Source: Marivita lacus
GTDB lineage: Bacteria > Pseudomonadota > Alphaproteobacteria > Rhodobacterales > Rhodobacteraceae
Assembly (NCBI RefSeq): GCF_014637725.1
Contig: NZ_BMFC01000008.1
Span: 124,001 to 188,000 of the forward strand
Reading direction: 5' to 3'
Length of the DNA: 64,000 nt
The position numbers and the translations under genes are program-made. The notes beneath the pieces are model-generated. The model was not told where the DNA came from. It searched no databases and saw nothing but the letters and a program-made list of their open reading frames with translations. Below are positions 1 to 10,300 of the stretch, in pieces (the stretch's first letter is position 1; each line of letters begins with the position of its first letter).

Positions 1-231
1 ATCGTCGTGCGCAAGAGCGTCGATCTGGGCCTGCGCCATATCACGCGAGACGAACTGGCAACTGCACAGTCGGCCGGCCAGATGCTGGACATCCGCGTCC
101 TTGGCCTTGTCGTCATCGCGCAGGATGTCAGCGCCGATTTGGCCAAGGACACGATTGCCGGCCTGTCCGTTCTGGGCACGCTGCATGCCTCCGAGGCGGT
201 CAAAGCAGCGCTTGCCGACCGCATCACCTGA
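1..231 (+). CDS. 3' end of an unrecognised protein (partial)
   Basis: The reading frame is open from the first base of the window to a TGA at 229-231, so this is the C-terminal end of a gene that starts outside. The visible ~76 residues contain a hydrophobic stretch (VLGLVVIAQDV) followed by an alanine-rich helical tail. I do not recognise a family. It lies 24 nt before the esterase gene on the same strand and may share its transcript. Confidence 0.5.
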   Translation: MVVRKSVDLGLRHITRDELATAQSAGQMLDIRVLGLVVIAQDVSADLAKDTIAGLSVLGTLHASEAVKAALADRIT

Positions 232-255
232 CACCCGAACCCCTGAAAGTAGCCA

Positions 256-1431
256 ATGACCAATCCCTTCACCCGCGGTATGGCCCGCGCCACCGACCTG
301 ACCCGTGCCGGCAAGCTTGATGAGGCAACGGCGTTGATCCAGTCGCTCCTGATGCCGAACGCCACACCTGAGCATCCCACGACGACGGGCGACGACACCG
401 CCATCGAGGGCACGTTCACCCGTCTGGACGACGCAGACCCCGCGCCGCCCAAGGAACCCCCGGCATCCTCCACCGCAAGGACCGCTACGGGCAAGGCCCG
501 CAAGGGGCTGGGCGACACGCTGCGGGGGCTCGCGGCGGGTGGCATGCCGCTCCGCGATGCGTGGGCCTCGACAGCGGTCGCGCTTCCCGACGGGGCGCAA
601 TTCCTGTCGCTGACGCATTCCGGCCCACAAGGCAGCCGGGATTACCGCCTATACGTTCCGGCCACGAAGCCAGAGGGGCCCATGCCGCTGATCGTGATGC
701 TGCATGGTTGTACCCAGACGCCCGAGGATTTCGCCATCGGCACCGGCATGAACGCGTTGGCCGAAGAGGTCGGCTGCCTCGTCGCATGGCCCGCACAACC
801 AAGCGGGGCGAACGCGCAGAAATGCTGGAACTGGTTCCGGCCCGAGGATCAGGGACGTGACCGTGGCGAACCGGCGCTGATCGCGGGGATCGTGCGCGAC
901 ATCCTGCGCGAGCATCCAGCCGATGACGCCCGTGTCTACGCCGCCGGCCTGTCTGCGGGCGGGGCTGCGGCGGCCATCCTTGGCGCGGTCTACCCCGAAA
1001 TCTTTGCAGCGGTCGGCGTGCATTCCGGCCTGCCGGTCGGCAGTGCGCGGGATATGCCATCGGCCTTTGCCGCCATGCGCAGCGGTGCCATTGGCGGGGG
1101 GCGGTACGTGGCGGTTCCGACCATCGTGTTTCACGGATCAGCCGACACAACCGTGCACCCCGGCAACGGCGATGCGGTGCTGGCGCAAGCCCTGCGGGAC
1201 AAAACCGGTCTGACGCGCGGTCTGGTATCGGGCACGTCGGGGGGCGGGCGCAGTTTCCGCCAAACCCGCCATGACGATGCCGAGGGGCGCAGCGTCGCGG
1301 AGCTTTGGGAAATCGAAGGCGCAGGCCACGCCTGGTCCGGGGGGCAATCGGGGGGCAGCTACACCGACCCCAAGGGGCCGGAGGCATCGCGCGAAATGCT
1401 GCGGTTCTTCCTTCAGCACCACCTCTCCTGA
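256..1431 (+). CDS. PHB depolymerase family esterase (alpha/beta hydrolase)
   Basis: A 391-residue protein of the LpqC / short-chain polyhydroxyalkanoate depolymerase-like esterase family. The N-terminal ~100 residues are a low-complexity, Thr/Ala/Pro-rich leader without a clear signal peptide. The hydrolase domain begins near residue 120. An oxyanion-region motif MLHGCTQ is followed by the nucleophile elbow GLSAGG, which gives the catalytic Ser; a late Asp lies in FHGSADTTVHP and the catalytic His in GHAWSGG near the C-terminus. The family hydrolyses polyester or acyl ester bonds, but the substrate here cannot be read from sequence. A decayed paralogue lies at 14942-15826. Confidence 0.85.
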   Translation: MTNPFTRGMARATDLTRAGKLDEATALIQSLLMPNATPEHPTTTGDDTAIEGTFTRLDDADPAPPKEPPASSTARTATGKARKGLGDTLRGLAAGGMPLRDAWASTAVALPDGAQFLSLTHSGPQGSRDYRLYVPATKPEGPMPLIVMLHGCTQTPEDFAIGTGMNALAEEVGCLVAWPAQPSGANAQKCWNWFRPEDQGRDRGEPALIAGIVRDILREHPADDARVYAAGLSAGGAAAAILGAVYPEIFAAVGVHSGLPVGSARDMPSAFAAMRSGAIGGGRYVAVPTIVFHGSADTTVHPGNGDAVLAQALRDKTGLTRGLVSGTSGGGRSFRQTRHDDAEGRSVAELWEIEGAGHAWSGGQSGGSYTDPKGPEASREMLRFFLQHHLS

Positions 1432-1637
1432 CGGGCGGCCGACACCAAGAACCCGCCCCGGCCGTCCCGATGGAACGCCCCCAAGGTCTGCGGATTGTCT
1501 CTGTGACCATCCCCGCAGACAGGGGGCGCGCGTAGAACGTGCAGTATCTGGACAATTGATCCAGGCTTTGCCGCGGGTCTCATCACAAAATTCATGATGC
1601 CGCGCTCCGCCGCGCTGGATCCGGGGAATGTCAGATC

Positions 1638-1994
1638 ATGTCCGAGCCCATGCTTCGGGCGCACGACGGTCGCTATGTCGGAAAGACCGACATCTCCGAG
1701 ATCGGATCGGTCATTCTGCAAACGAATGGCTCCTTGACCGTCGTGCTTTGCGCTCGGTCCTGTGATGTTCATGGCACCCTGCCCACGCTGACCAGAATTC
1801 TGCTCGGCCGCAAACGGCGAGATGCGATTGCAAAAGGGCTCCAACTTGAAATCCCCTCCGATCCCGAGGAACGCCGCGCGGCCGTCAGGCGTTGGTGTGA
1901 TGCAGTGCGCAGAGTGTCCGAAGCAACCCCGCAAACGGACCGCTGTGGCGCTGTTCGAGGAGGGTTCCCATGTCACTCGACAAGGACAGAGTAA
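1638..1994 (+). CDS. Doubtful hypothetical protein
   Basis: A 118-residue open frame in an otherwise gene-free stretch (1432-1969). The N-terminal half reads as a plausible compact domain, but the last residues overlap the well-supported CsbD gene in another frame. A candidate EcfG promoter (1868-1893) lies inside it. The ribosome-binding site is weak. I recognise no family; it may be spurious or the decayed upstream neighbour of the CsbD gene. Confidence 0.3.
   Translation: MSEPMLRAHDGRYVGKTDISEIGSVILQTNGSLTVVLCARSCDVHGTLPTLTRILLGRKRRDAIAKGLQLEIPSDPEERRAAVRRWCDAVRRVSEATPQTDRCGAVRGGFPCHSTRTE
1868..1893 (+). promoter_or_regulatory. Candidate EcfG (general stress) promoter for the CsbD gene
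   Basis: GGAAC at 1868-1872, a 17-nt spacer and CGTT at 1890-1893. This matches the alphaproteobacterial EcfG consensus GGAAC-N16/17-CGTT exactly. It lies 76 nt before the ATG of the CsbD gene, a class of gene known to be under general-stress control in bacteria. Confidence 0.6.
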
Positions 1995-2149
1995 AAGGCT
2001 CGGCAAAGACCGTGGCCGGCAAGATCAAGGAAGCGTTCGGAAAAGCCACCGGCGACAAGAAGACCCAGGCAGAGGGCAAGGCCGACCAAGCTGAAGGCAA
2101 GGCCCAGAACGCGCTCGGCAGCGCAAAGGACAAAGCCAAGGGAAAATAA
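1970..2149 (+). CDS. CsbD family stress protein
   Basis: A 59-residue, highly charged Lys/Ala/Gly-rich protein with the CsbD hallmarks: an N-terminal DRVKGSAKTVAGKIKEAFGK stretch, then repeated AEGKADQAEGKAQN segments. CsbD proteins are small, hydrophilic stress-induced proteins of unknown mechanism. A strong ribosome-binding site (GAGGAGGG) sits just before the ATG. An exact EcfG-type promoter lies upstream at 1868-1893, fitting general stress induction by the sigma factor encoded at 23093. Confidence 0.9.
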   Translation: MSLDKDRVKGSAKTVAGKIKEAFGKATGDKKTQAEGKADQAEGKAQNALGSAKDKAKGK

Positions 2150-2314
2150 GCGGCATTGGCCATTTCAGGACAGCGGGTGGCGTGCCGTTATGTGCCATCC
2201 GCTGTATCGGCGCAGCAATTCCAGAAACGTCGCTCCATCCTTGGTGCAACATGCCCTCCAGACAAAATCCAGACAAAAGGTGGCTCGAAACCAATCGATT
2301 CCGATAGAACGCTC

Positions 2315-3739
2315 TTGGAAACCACATCTTCCGTCCTCCGGCAGGGTGACACCTGTTGTCGGATTGAGACGGCTGACCGTTTGTCCGTCATCGTCGATGC
2401 GGCCGATTACTTCGGCATCCTGCACGAGGTCATGCAGAAAGCGCAGCACAGCGTCATCATGGTCGGCTGGGAATTCGACACGCGGGTCTCTCTTGATCCA
2501 CGCAAGACCCGTATGGATGCGCCTTTCAAACTCGGAAAGTTTCTCAACTGGCTTGTGCGACGCCGCCCCGACCTCAGGATCTATCTGCTGCAATGGGACG
2601 TTGGGCTGTTATCGACGCTCGGACGGGGCTCCACGCCGCTCAGGCTCACCGACTGGCTGATCGGCCGACGCATCCGCCTGAAGCTGGACCATGCGCATGC
2701 CAGCGGGGCGGCGCATCATCAGAAGATCATCGTCATCGACGACGCGCTGGCATTTTGCGGCGGCATCGACGCCACGGCCGAACGCTGGGACACGTCCGAA
2801 CATGTCGATGACAACCCGTTGCGCGTCAGGCCCACGTCGAAGCGTCCCTACCAGCCTTGGCACGATGCGTCGATCATGGTGGATGGTGACGTGGCGCGCG
2901 CACTGGGGGAATTGGTACGGACGCGGTGGTCCCATGCCACGGGCGAAACGATCCCGCCACCGCCCGCCGTAGCGCCGATCTGGCCAGAGGCGCTCGAGCC
3001 GATGCTAACACAGGCAGAGGTGGCGATTTCCCGAACGGCGGCAGCCTACGCAACGCGCGAGGCGGTTCACGAGATCGAAGCACTCTACCTAGCCGCGATC
3101 GCGACCGCGAAACACGCGCTCTATATCGAAAGCCAGTATTTCGCCTCGCGCACGCTGGCCGAGGCGATCGCCGTGCGGCTGAAAGAGCCGGATGGTCCTG
3201 AATTCGTCGTGGTCAACCCGCACTCGGTCAAGGGATGGCTCGAGGAAAAGGCGATGGGAGCCGCACGTGCGCAGTTGCTGGACTTGGTACGGCAGGCCGA
3301 CAGGCACGGCCGGTTTCGACTCTATACACCCGTGTCAAAGGGCGGCACGGATATCTACGTGCACGCAAAGATCGTCATCATGGACGACACGCTGATGCGG
3401 GTGGGTTCATCCAATCTCAACAATCGCTCGATGGGGTTCGACACCGAATGCGACCTGTCGGTCGAGGCGAAGCCGGACGAGACAGATCTGAGGTCAAAGA
3501 TATCGGACCTTCGCACCGAACTGCTGGCCGAGCACCTGGATGTGGCGCCGCACACCGTCGAGCAGGCCATCACTGCCGCCAACGGATCGCTGATCGGCGC
3601 GATCGAAGCCTTGCGAGGCGATGGGCGCTCCCTGGTGCCGTTCGAGCCACCGGATTTCAGCGATGTCACAGACATGGTCCTGAAGGAAAACGATCTTCTC
3701 GACCCCGAGCGCCGAACCGGCTGGTGGCCCTGGTCCTGA
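2315..3739 (+). CDS. Phospholipase D-like protein (two HKD motifs)
   Basis: A phospholipase D / cardiolipin-synthase-like transphosphatidylase of about 474 residues. It has two HKD motifs, HHQKIIVIDD in the first half and HAKIVIMDD followed by GSSNLNNRSMGFDTE in the second, so both catalytic half-sites are present. No membrane segment or signal peptide is visible. The start is uncertain: the frame is open from a TTG at 2156, but family-like sequence begins only around 2315, where another TTG lies, and neither has a good ribosome-binding site. An N-terminal mutation is possible. Likely role: phospholipid turnover or cardiolipin formation within the envelope-stress block. Confidence 0.8.
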   Translation: METTSSVLRQGDTCCRIETADRLSVIVDAADYFGILHEVMQKAQHSVIMVGWEFDTRVSLDPRKTRMDAPFKLGKFLNWLVRRRPDLRIYLLQWDVGLLSTLGRGSTPLRLTDWLIGRRIRLKLDHAHASGAAHHQKIIVIDDALAFCGGIDATAERWDTSEHVDDNPLRVRPTSKRPYQPWHDASIMVDGDVARALGELVRTRWSHATGETIPPPPAVAPIWPEALEPMLTQAEVAISRTAAAYATREAVHEIEALYLAAIATAKHALYIESQYFASRTLAEAIAVRLKEPDGPEFVVVNPHSVKGWLEEKAMGAARAQLLDLVRQADRHGRFRLYTPVSKGGTDIYVHAKIVIMDDTLMRVGSSNLNNRSMGFDTECDLSVEAKPDETDLRSKISDLRTELLAEHLDVAPHTVEQAITAANGSLIGAIEALRGDGRSLVPFEPPDFSDVTDMVLKENDLLDPERRTGWWPWS

Positions 3740-3835
3740 CGCGGTGTCGCGGATATCTGGGAAAAAGGCAGGCGGATCCGGCACAGGCCGACCGTTGGCG
3801 AAAGCACCAGCCAAGCCGACAGGTGTTTAAGGTGC

Positions 3836-3861
3836 GGAACGACATCCGCGCTTCAGACGTT
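3836..3861 (+). promoter_or_regulatory. Candidate EcfG promoter for the small membrane protein
   Basis: GGAAC at 3836-3840, a 17-nt spacer and CGTT at 3858-3861: an exact match to the EcfG consensus, 28 nt before the ATG at 3890. Together with the other sites it suggests a local general-stress regulon. Confidence 0.65.
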
Positions 3862-3889
3862 CCCCTACCGAAGTCAAAAAGGATTAGAC

Positions 3890-4144
3890 ATGGACCGTCT
3901 CAGCATCATTCTAACACTCGTCGTGGGCTCGGTCATCACGGGCGGGCTCGTGATCACTGTCTTGTCCCTCGGCTGGTATTCGTGGCTTGCCATCGGCGGG
4001 GCTGCCGCAGTCGGCTTTCTGCTGAGTTGGCCCGCCAGCTATCTCGTCTCTCGCCGCATCAAGCGGCAAGACCCGGAGTGGGATGAAACCCGCGTCGACG
4101 ATGTGGATGGCGTCGTCCCCGACACCTCCGCAAAAGAGGTCTGA
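3890..4144 (+). CDS. Small two-helix membrane protein
   Basis: An 84-residue protein with two predicted membrane helices (about residues 5-27 and 30-52), then a short basic patch (SRRIKRQ) and an acidic, soluble C-terminal tail. The ribosome-binding site AAAGGA is well placed. No family was recognised. The exact EcfG-type promoter immediately upstream indicates a stress-induced inner-membrane protein; its function is unknown. The ~180 nt after it, up to the end of ndvB, show no convincing gene. Confidence 0.7.
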   Translation: MDRLSIILTLVVGSVITGGLVITVLSLGWYSWLAIGGAAAVGFLLSWPASYLVSRRIKRQDPEWDETRVDDVDGVVPDTSAKEV

Positions 4145-4322
4145 GCCCAAATGGTCGCCAAGTCATCGGTGATCGAGAGGGCAATTTGGTACCGGGCGAA
4201 CATGCGACGCGCCTCGGAGTTGGAGCGGGAAGGGTTCTGCAAAGGTCATGCTGAACCCATCGTCCAGTCTGTTTCGCTTCGGGCAATAGAAGCCATACCC
4301 ATCGCGATATCCCAAGCAACAC

Positions 4323-7300
4323 TCACCCAAGCGTGACGCAAAGGGCTTGCGACTGCCCGCCCCCCTGCACGGCAAGAGGCACACGCACGATCCCGTCCTC
4401 CTGCGGTATGGCCAGACCGTCCAGTGTCACAGACGCAATGCCACGACCCGAGCGGTTGGGGTTGTCGATGGTGATCGACAGACGCGCCCCTCCGATCCTG
4501 ATCTGTGCCTTGACCTGCGGCCAGTGTTTTGGAAAGCAAGGATCGACGATCAGCGTGTCACCCGCTCGCGTCAACCCGATCAGACCTTCGATCCCGGCGC
4601 GGTACATCCAAGCGGCAGACCCCGTGTACCAACTCCAGCCGCCCCGCCCCTCATGCGGCGCTGTCGAATAGACGTCGGCCGCCACCACGTAGGGTTCGAC
4701 CTTGTAGCGGTCCGCGTCCTGCGGGGTCAGCGCATGGTTGATTGGATTCAGCAGAGCAAACAGAGAACCTGCCGCGTCCCCGTCACCCCCTTTTGCATGG
4801 GCAAGGATCGCCCACATCGCCGCATGGCTGTACTGCCCGCCATTCTCGCGCAGACCGGGCGGATAGCCCTTGATATAGCCGGGATCCTGCGACGACGCAT
4901 CGAAGGGAGGCGTAAAGAGCAGCGCAAGGCCGGGATCCGGACGGATCAGGTGGTCTGCCATGGCGGCCATCGCCATGCGGGCGCGCTCGGGATCGGCGGC
5001 ACCCGATAGGACGGCCCAGGATTGCGCGATGCTGTCGATCCGGCATTCGTCCGAGCTCGAAGACCCGAGCAGCGCCCCGTCGTCATAGGTCCCGCGCCGA
5101 TACCACGCGCCGTCCCAGCCATCCCGCTCGATGGCCTGTCGCACCGCCGCCGCATGATCGCGCCAGCGCCGCGCGCGATCCGGATCGCGGCTGTCGGCAT
5201 GGGGCGCCATGGCGTTGATCGTCGCGATCAGCAGCCAGCCCAGCCAGACCGACGTGCCCTGCCCTGCTTCGCCCACGCGGTTCATGCCGTCGTTCCAGTC
5301 GCCCGTACCGATGAGCGGCATGCCATTGGCACCGGTCAGGGCGATGGCCTGATCAAGACCGCGCGCGCAATGTTCGAACAGGCTGGCCGTCTCGTCCGAC
5401 ATGGTTGGCAGGAAGAAGTCGTCATGCGCTCCGGGTGGCACTTCGGGACCGTTCAGGAACGGCACCATCTCGTCCAGAACAAGCGCATCTCCCGAGACGG
5501 CAACATAATGCGCCGTGGCATACCCCAGCCAAACCCGGTCATCCGAAATCCGCGTCCGCACGCCCTGCCCAGAATGTGGCAGCCACCAATGTTGCACATC
5601 GCCTTCCGGAAACTGGCGCGCGGCGGCACGCAGCAGATGCGCGCGCGTCATCTCTGGACGCAACGCCGCAAGCGCCATCCCGTCCTGCAACTGGTCGCGG
5701 AACCCGTAGGCACCGCTGGCCTGGTAGAAGCCGGCCCGCGCCCAAATCCGGCAGACCACCGTCTGATACAGCAGCCAGCCGTTCAGCAGGATGTCGGTGG
5801 CACGATCCGGCGTCGTCACCTGCACGGTTTCAAGCAAATCGGCCCAATGCCGTTTCACCAGGTCCAGCGTTGCGTCGGGATCGGCGTCGCGGTGGCGCAG
5901 GATCAGCGCTCGCGCGGCGTCGTCGCTCTCGGCCTGCCCCAGAAGCACAAGTATTTCGACCGTTTCGCCGGGCGCGAGCGTCACACACCGTTGCAACGCC
6001 GCGCAAGGATCAAGCGCAGGCCCTGTCCGCCCAGAGAGCGCCCCGGCCCCTATGCCTTTGGGCCGCGCCATGCTGCCGCCGATCCCCAAAACTTCCGCCC
6101 GGTCGCCGCTTTGGCTGGTGGTCTCGGGACCCAGGTCGGCAAAGGCCGTGCGGCCCTGAAAGGCGGTCGAAAAAGGATTGCGCGCAAAGATCGCGCCGGT
6201 GTCCGGGTCAAGGCTGGTGGTGACATGGCGAAGGGTCGCGCCGCGCGATGCCCCCAGAACCCACTCTGCGTAGGCTGTCACCGACAGCCGCCGCGCCCGG
6301 TTCGACCTGTTGCACAGCGTCAGGCGCGAAATGCGCAGGGGATCGTCCATCGGCACGAACTGGACCAGCGCGGCATCGATGCCGTGGGCGCTGTGCGCGA
6401 AGCGGCTGTAGCCGAAGCCGTGACGCGCGACGTAGAGCCCGCCATCCCGGATCGGCTGGGCGGTTGGGGTCCATGTATCGCCGGTATCAAGGTCATGCAG
6501 CCAGATCGCCTCACCCGCCGGGTCAGTGACCGGGTCGTTCGACCATGGCGTCAGCTGGTTTTCGCGGCTGTTTTCCGACCAGACATGACCACTGCCCAAG
6601 GCCGAGACCTGGAACCCGAAGCGCGGATTGGCGATCACGTTGATCCACGGCGCAGGCGTGGTCTGACCGTCCCGGAGCACGATGACGTATTCGCGGCCAT
6701 CCTCGGCAAACCCACCGGTACCGTTGAAAAACTCCAATTCAGAGGTGTCGAAGGGATCGGGTTGAGGCGCAGAGATCGGCTGCGTCGGTCGCGCGCTTTG
6801 TGCCAAGGCCCCCGGAACCAAAGGTCGGGACACGGCGTCCATCTGATGGCCCATGCTGCCGCGTGCGGCGACGAGCACGACGCTGGCCATCGCCAGCAGC
6901 ATGTCCCTCACCTCGGGCAGCAGATCGCTGCGCAGAACATGCACCTTGCCCAACAGTCTGCCCGTGGAGGAATCGGGATGCGAGCGCGCCCCGGCAGAGA
7001 GCACGGCTCCTTCGATCAGGGACTGCAGGTCCTGCACATAAGACGCCGCACGGTCGTTCAGGATCACCACGTCAAAGGCGCAACCCCGCATCCACAGGTA
7101 TTCATACGCGGCCAGCACCTCGCGAAGGCGAGGCGCATCCTGCACGTCCTCGATCCGAAACAGCACGATCGGCAGGTCACCCGATATGCCGTAGGGCCAG
7201 AGCGCCGATTGCGGTCCGGCATCGCTCACGATGGTTGGCGCTGGCGCCCGAAGGCGCGCATCGGCGCGCAGCAGCATTCCCCCCAACCGCTGGAAATCGG

Positions 7301-10300
7301 CGGCTGCGGTCGGGGTGATCCCTGAATGGCGCAACCGTACCTGCGCCTGCGTCCAAGACAGCGTGGCCGCGCGGCCAAAGGCAGAGCTGTCGCGATGGCG
7401 GTCCACCAGGTCCAGCAGTTTCTCGGGATCATCCGCAACCATCGTCCAGAAGGTGACAGATGTCCGCCCCCCCGCAGGTACGAGGACCGATCGCCTGATC
7501 GAGAACACCGGGTCAAGCACGGTGCCCGTCGTCTGCGACAGGTCGGTACCGTCCATTGCCGCCCGTCCGATGCGACCGCCCTGACCGATGAACCGGGCCC
7601 GGTCGGTTTCAAACTGGATCGGGGCGACTTCCGTCCCCTCGACCACCGCGATATGCGCCGCCCAGATTTCGGGGTCGCCCGGTGCGCGGCTGCGGCGCGT
7701 GGCAATGAGAACGCCAAGATCAGGCAGGAAATCAGTGACGACAAAGAGCTTGGAAAAGGCCGGGTGCGCCACATCTGACGCCATCGGCGCCAGCACAAGC
7801 TCGGCGTAGGAGGTCAGGTCGATCTCGCGCGGCTTGCGACCGGTGTTCGTCAGGGTCACGCGCCGCGCCTCGGCATCGTCTTCGGCCGAGACGACGATTT
7901 CGGTCAGCGTCTTGAGCGAGGCGGCCTTATGCGTAAATACAGCCTCATGCTCGCTGAACACGGCCTCGTGCCGGTCTTGCTCCCCATCGCTCGGTTGCAC
8001 AGCCGTCGACCAGCGTGCCCCCGACAGCCGGTCGCGCGCAAGGATGAACGCACCGTGTGGCGCGGTCGTCGGATCGTCGCGCCAACGGGTCACGGCAAGC
8101 CCACGCCAGCGGCTGTACCCGGCGCCGGTGGGCGTCAGCATGATGCCGTAAGATCCGTTTGACAGCAGATGCGCGGTCGGGTCGGCCGTGGCTGGCGACA
8201 GGAACTGGCGGACCACCGGTGTGCGGTTTGGCTCGGGATTGGTGACCGTCGCCTCCTCGGCCCGGGGCGGTGCTCCGGCCACGTCACGCGGCACGCGTTC
8301 CTGCAACAACAACTCCACCGCCATGATCATCGGCTCGGCATGGAACCGGGCGCGCAGGCGCCCTCCCTGCACGACGTTGGCGATGGCGGTGATGGTCATG
8401 CCCTGATGGTGCGCCATGTAGCTGCGGATGATGGCGTATTCTGTATCGGCGGGCAGGCGCGAACCGGTGTAGTCCAGCGCCTCGTAAAAGCCGAACTGCC
8501 CCTCGGCCCCAAGCCCAGCGAGCCTGTCGAAATTGCGCATCGCGGCCGCGGGCGCCATCATAGCGGCCAGTCCGGTGGCATAGGGTGCCACGACGCGGTT
8601 CTCGCTCAAACCCCTCTTGAGCGCGAGGCCCGGTACACCAAAATTGGAATATTGGTAATTCATATTGAGATCGCGGGCGTTGTAGGCGGATTCCGATATG
8701 CCCCATGGAATACCGAAAGCGGCGCCATGCGCCTGATGGCGCCCGACGATGCGGCGGTTGGTCTCGGACAGCAATGATCCTTCGGGCGCGCGCATCACCA
8801 GCGACGGCATCAGGTATTCGAACATGCTGCCCGACCACGAGATCAGGGCAGACCCCGCGCCCATCGGCAACGCGGCGCGGCCAAGTTGAAACCAGTGCCG
8901 GGTCGCGACATCGCCCTTGGCGATTGCAAACAGGCTGGCCAACCGCGCCTCGGAGGCCAGCAGGTCATAGCAGCTCGGGTCGAGCTGGTTGGTAGTGGTC
9001 GAAAAGCCGATCGACAGGAGCTTCTTCTCTTCGTCCAGAAGGAACCCGAACTCCATGCCGGTCGCGAACTCGCGGGCCAGATGTTCGACAACCGTGAGGC
9101 GCAGTCCATGGGACAGATTGCGGTCGGCGGCGTGGCTTGCGAGGCAGTCGCGCACGGCCACGACCCAGAACTCGGTCTCGGGGTCGGCTACCTTCATGGC
9201 ACGAAACCGTGTGACGGCGGCAGAACTCAGGTCAAGAAGCCGGTCGAGCGGAGCGTGTTGCGCAGCGGCATCCGAAAGCTCTGCCCATATGTTGGTCCAC
9301 GCGGCATCCGCGGCCGGCGCATCCTCCAGGGCGCGGCTGGCCAAGAGCAAGATGTCGGCCAGTCCAGCGCGCCAGTCGGTCTCGGACAGCGGGGTTCGTT
9401 GCCATTCCACGCAAGCTTGCGCCACGGCGATCAAGTGTCCTGCCAGGTTGCCGCTGTCCACCGAGGAGACATAAGCGGGTTCCAGCACGCTCAGGTCTTC
9501 CGTGGCATACCAGTTGTAGAGATGACCGCGAAAGGTCGGCATCCGCTGGATCGTGGCCAAGGTCCGTTGCAGGCGCGCGGTTGCCTCCGCGCGTCCGATC
9601 CAACCCAGATCATGCGCCGCCGTCGTGGCCAGCATGTAAAGCCCGATATTGGTGGGCGAGGTGCGCCGCGCCAGCAGGGGATGCGGGGTCTCTTGAAAGT
9701 TGTCGGGCGGCAGGTCGTTGTCAGCAGCCGTCACGTAGGTCTCGAAAAAGCGCCATGTGCGTCGGGCGACCAAGCGCAGATCCCGCCTGTCGGCATCCGA
9801 CAGCAGGGCTGTCTTGGCCGGCAGACTTGGTCGGCTCACTCGCAAGGCGATCAAGGGGCTCAACACCCAAAGCAGCGCGATGGGCGCGACCAGCGGCCAG
9901 ACGACCGGGTTCAGGGCAATCGCCCCGCCCACCACAACAAGCCCGAGCACGACACCAGCCGCCATGTCCTTGTATTGGTCCAACAGGCCAAGACGACCCC
10001 GCTGAGAAGCATTGGCAGCCGTCATCCATTCGAGCAGGTTGCGCCGGCTGACGCAAAGCCGCCATCCGGTGCGCAGGATGGCATCTGCCATGCGTGCGGC
10101 GGTGTCGGGCAGCAAGGCGATCTCAAGCGCGATGCGCTCTGCCGCCATTCGCGCGTCGTCGCCCAGGGCACCAACATGACTGGACGCCGTGATGCCGGCC
10201 CGCCCCGGCAGCAGTGCCAAGGGCAAAGGAAGCAGGAAGCGTAGCGCCAGCATGCCCAGCACAAGAGCTGTCCACGTCACAGCGGCGGGCACAGGCATCA

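Noticed and set aside
485-1555. A 356-residue minus-strand frame over the esterase gene
   Set aside because: Arg/Pro/Cys-rich shadow of the alpha/beta hydrolase, which has a complete catalytic triad.
4151-4336. Short plus-strand frame between the small membrane protein and ndvB
   Set aside because: No ribosome-binding site, no recognised family, and it overlaps the 3' end of ndvB.
5022-7325. A 767-residue open frame on the plus strand, plus other long plus-strand frames within 4333-12848
   Set aside because: It is antisense to ndvB, whose frame shows clear GT84 and GH94 motifs. The plus-strand translation is rich in Arg/Pro/Gln with no domain, as expected from GC-rich codon shadows.
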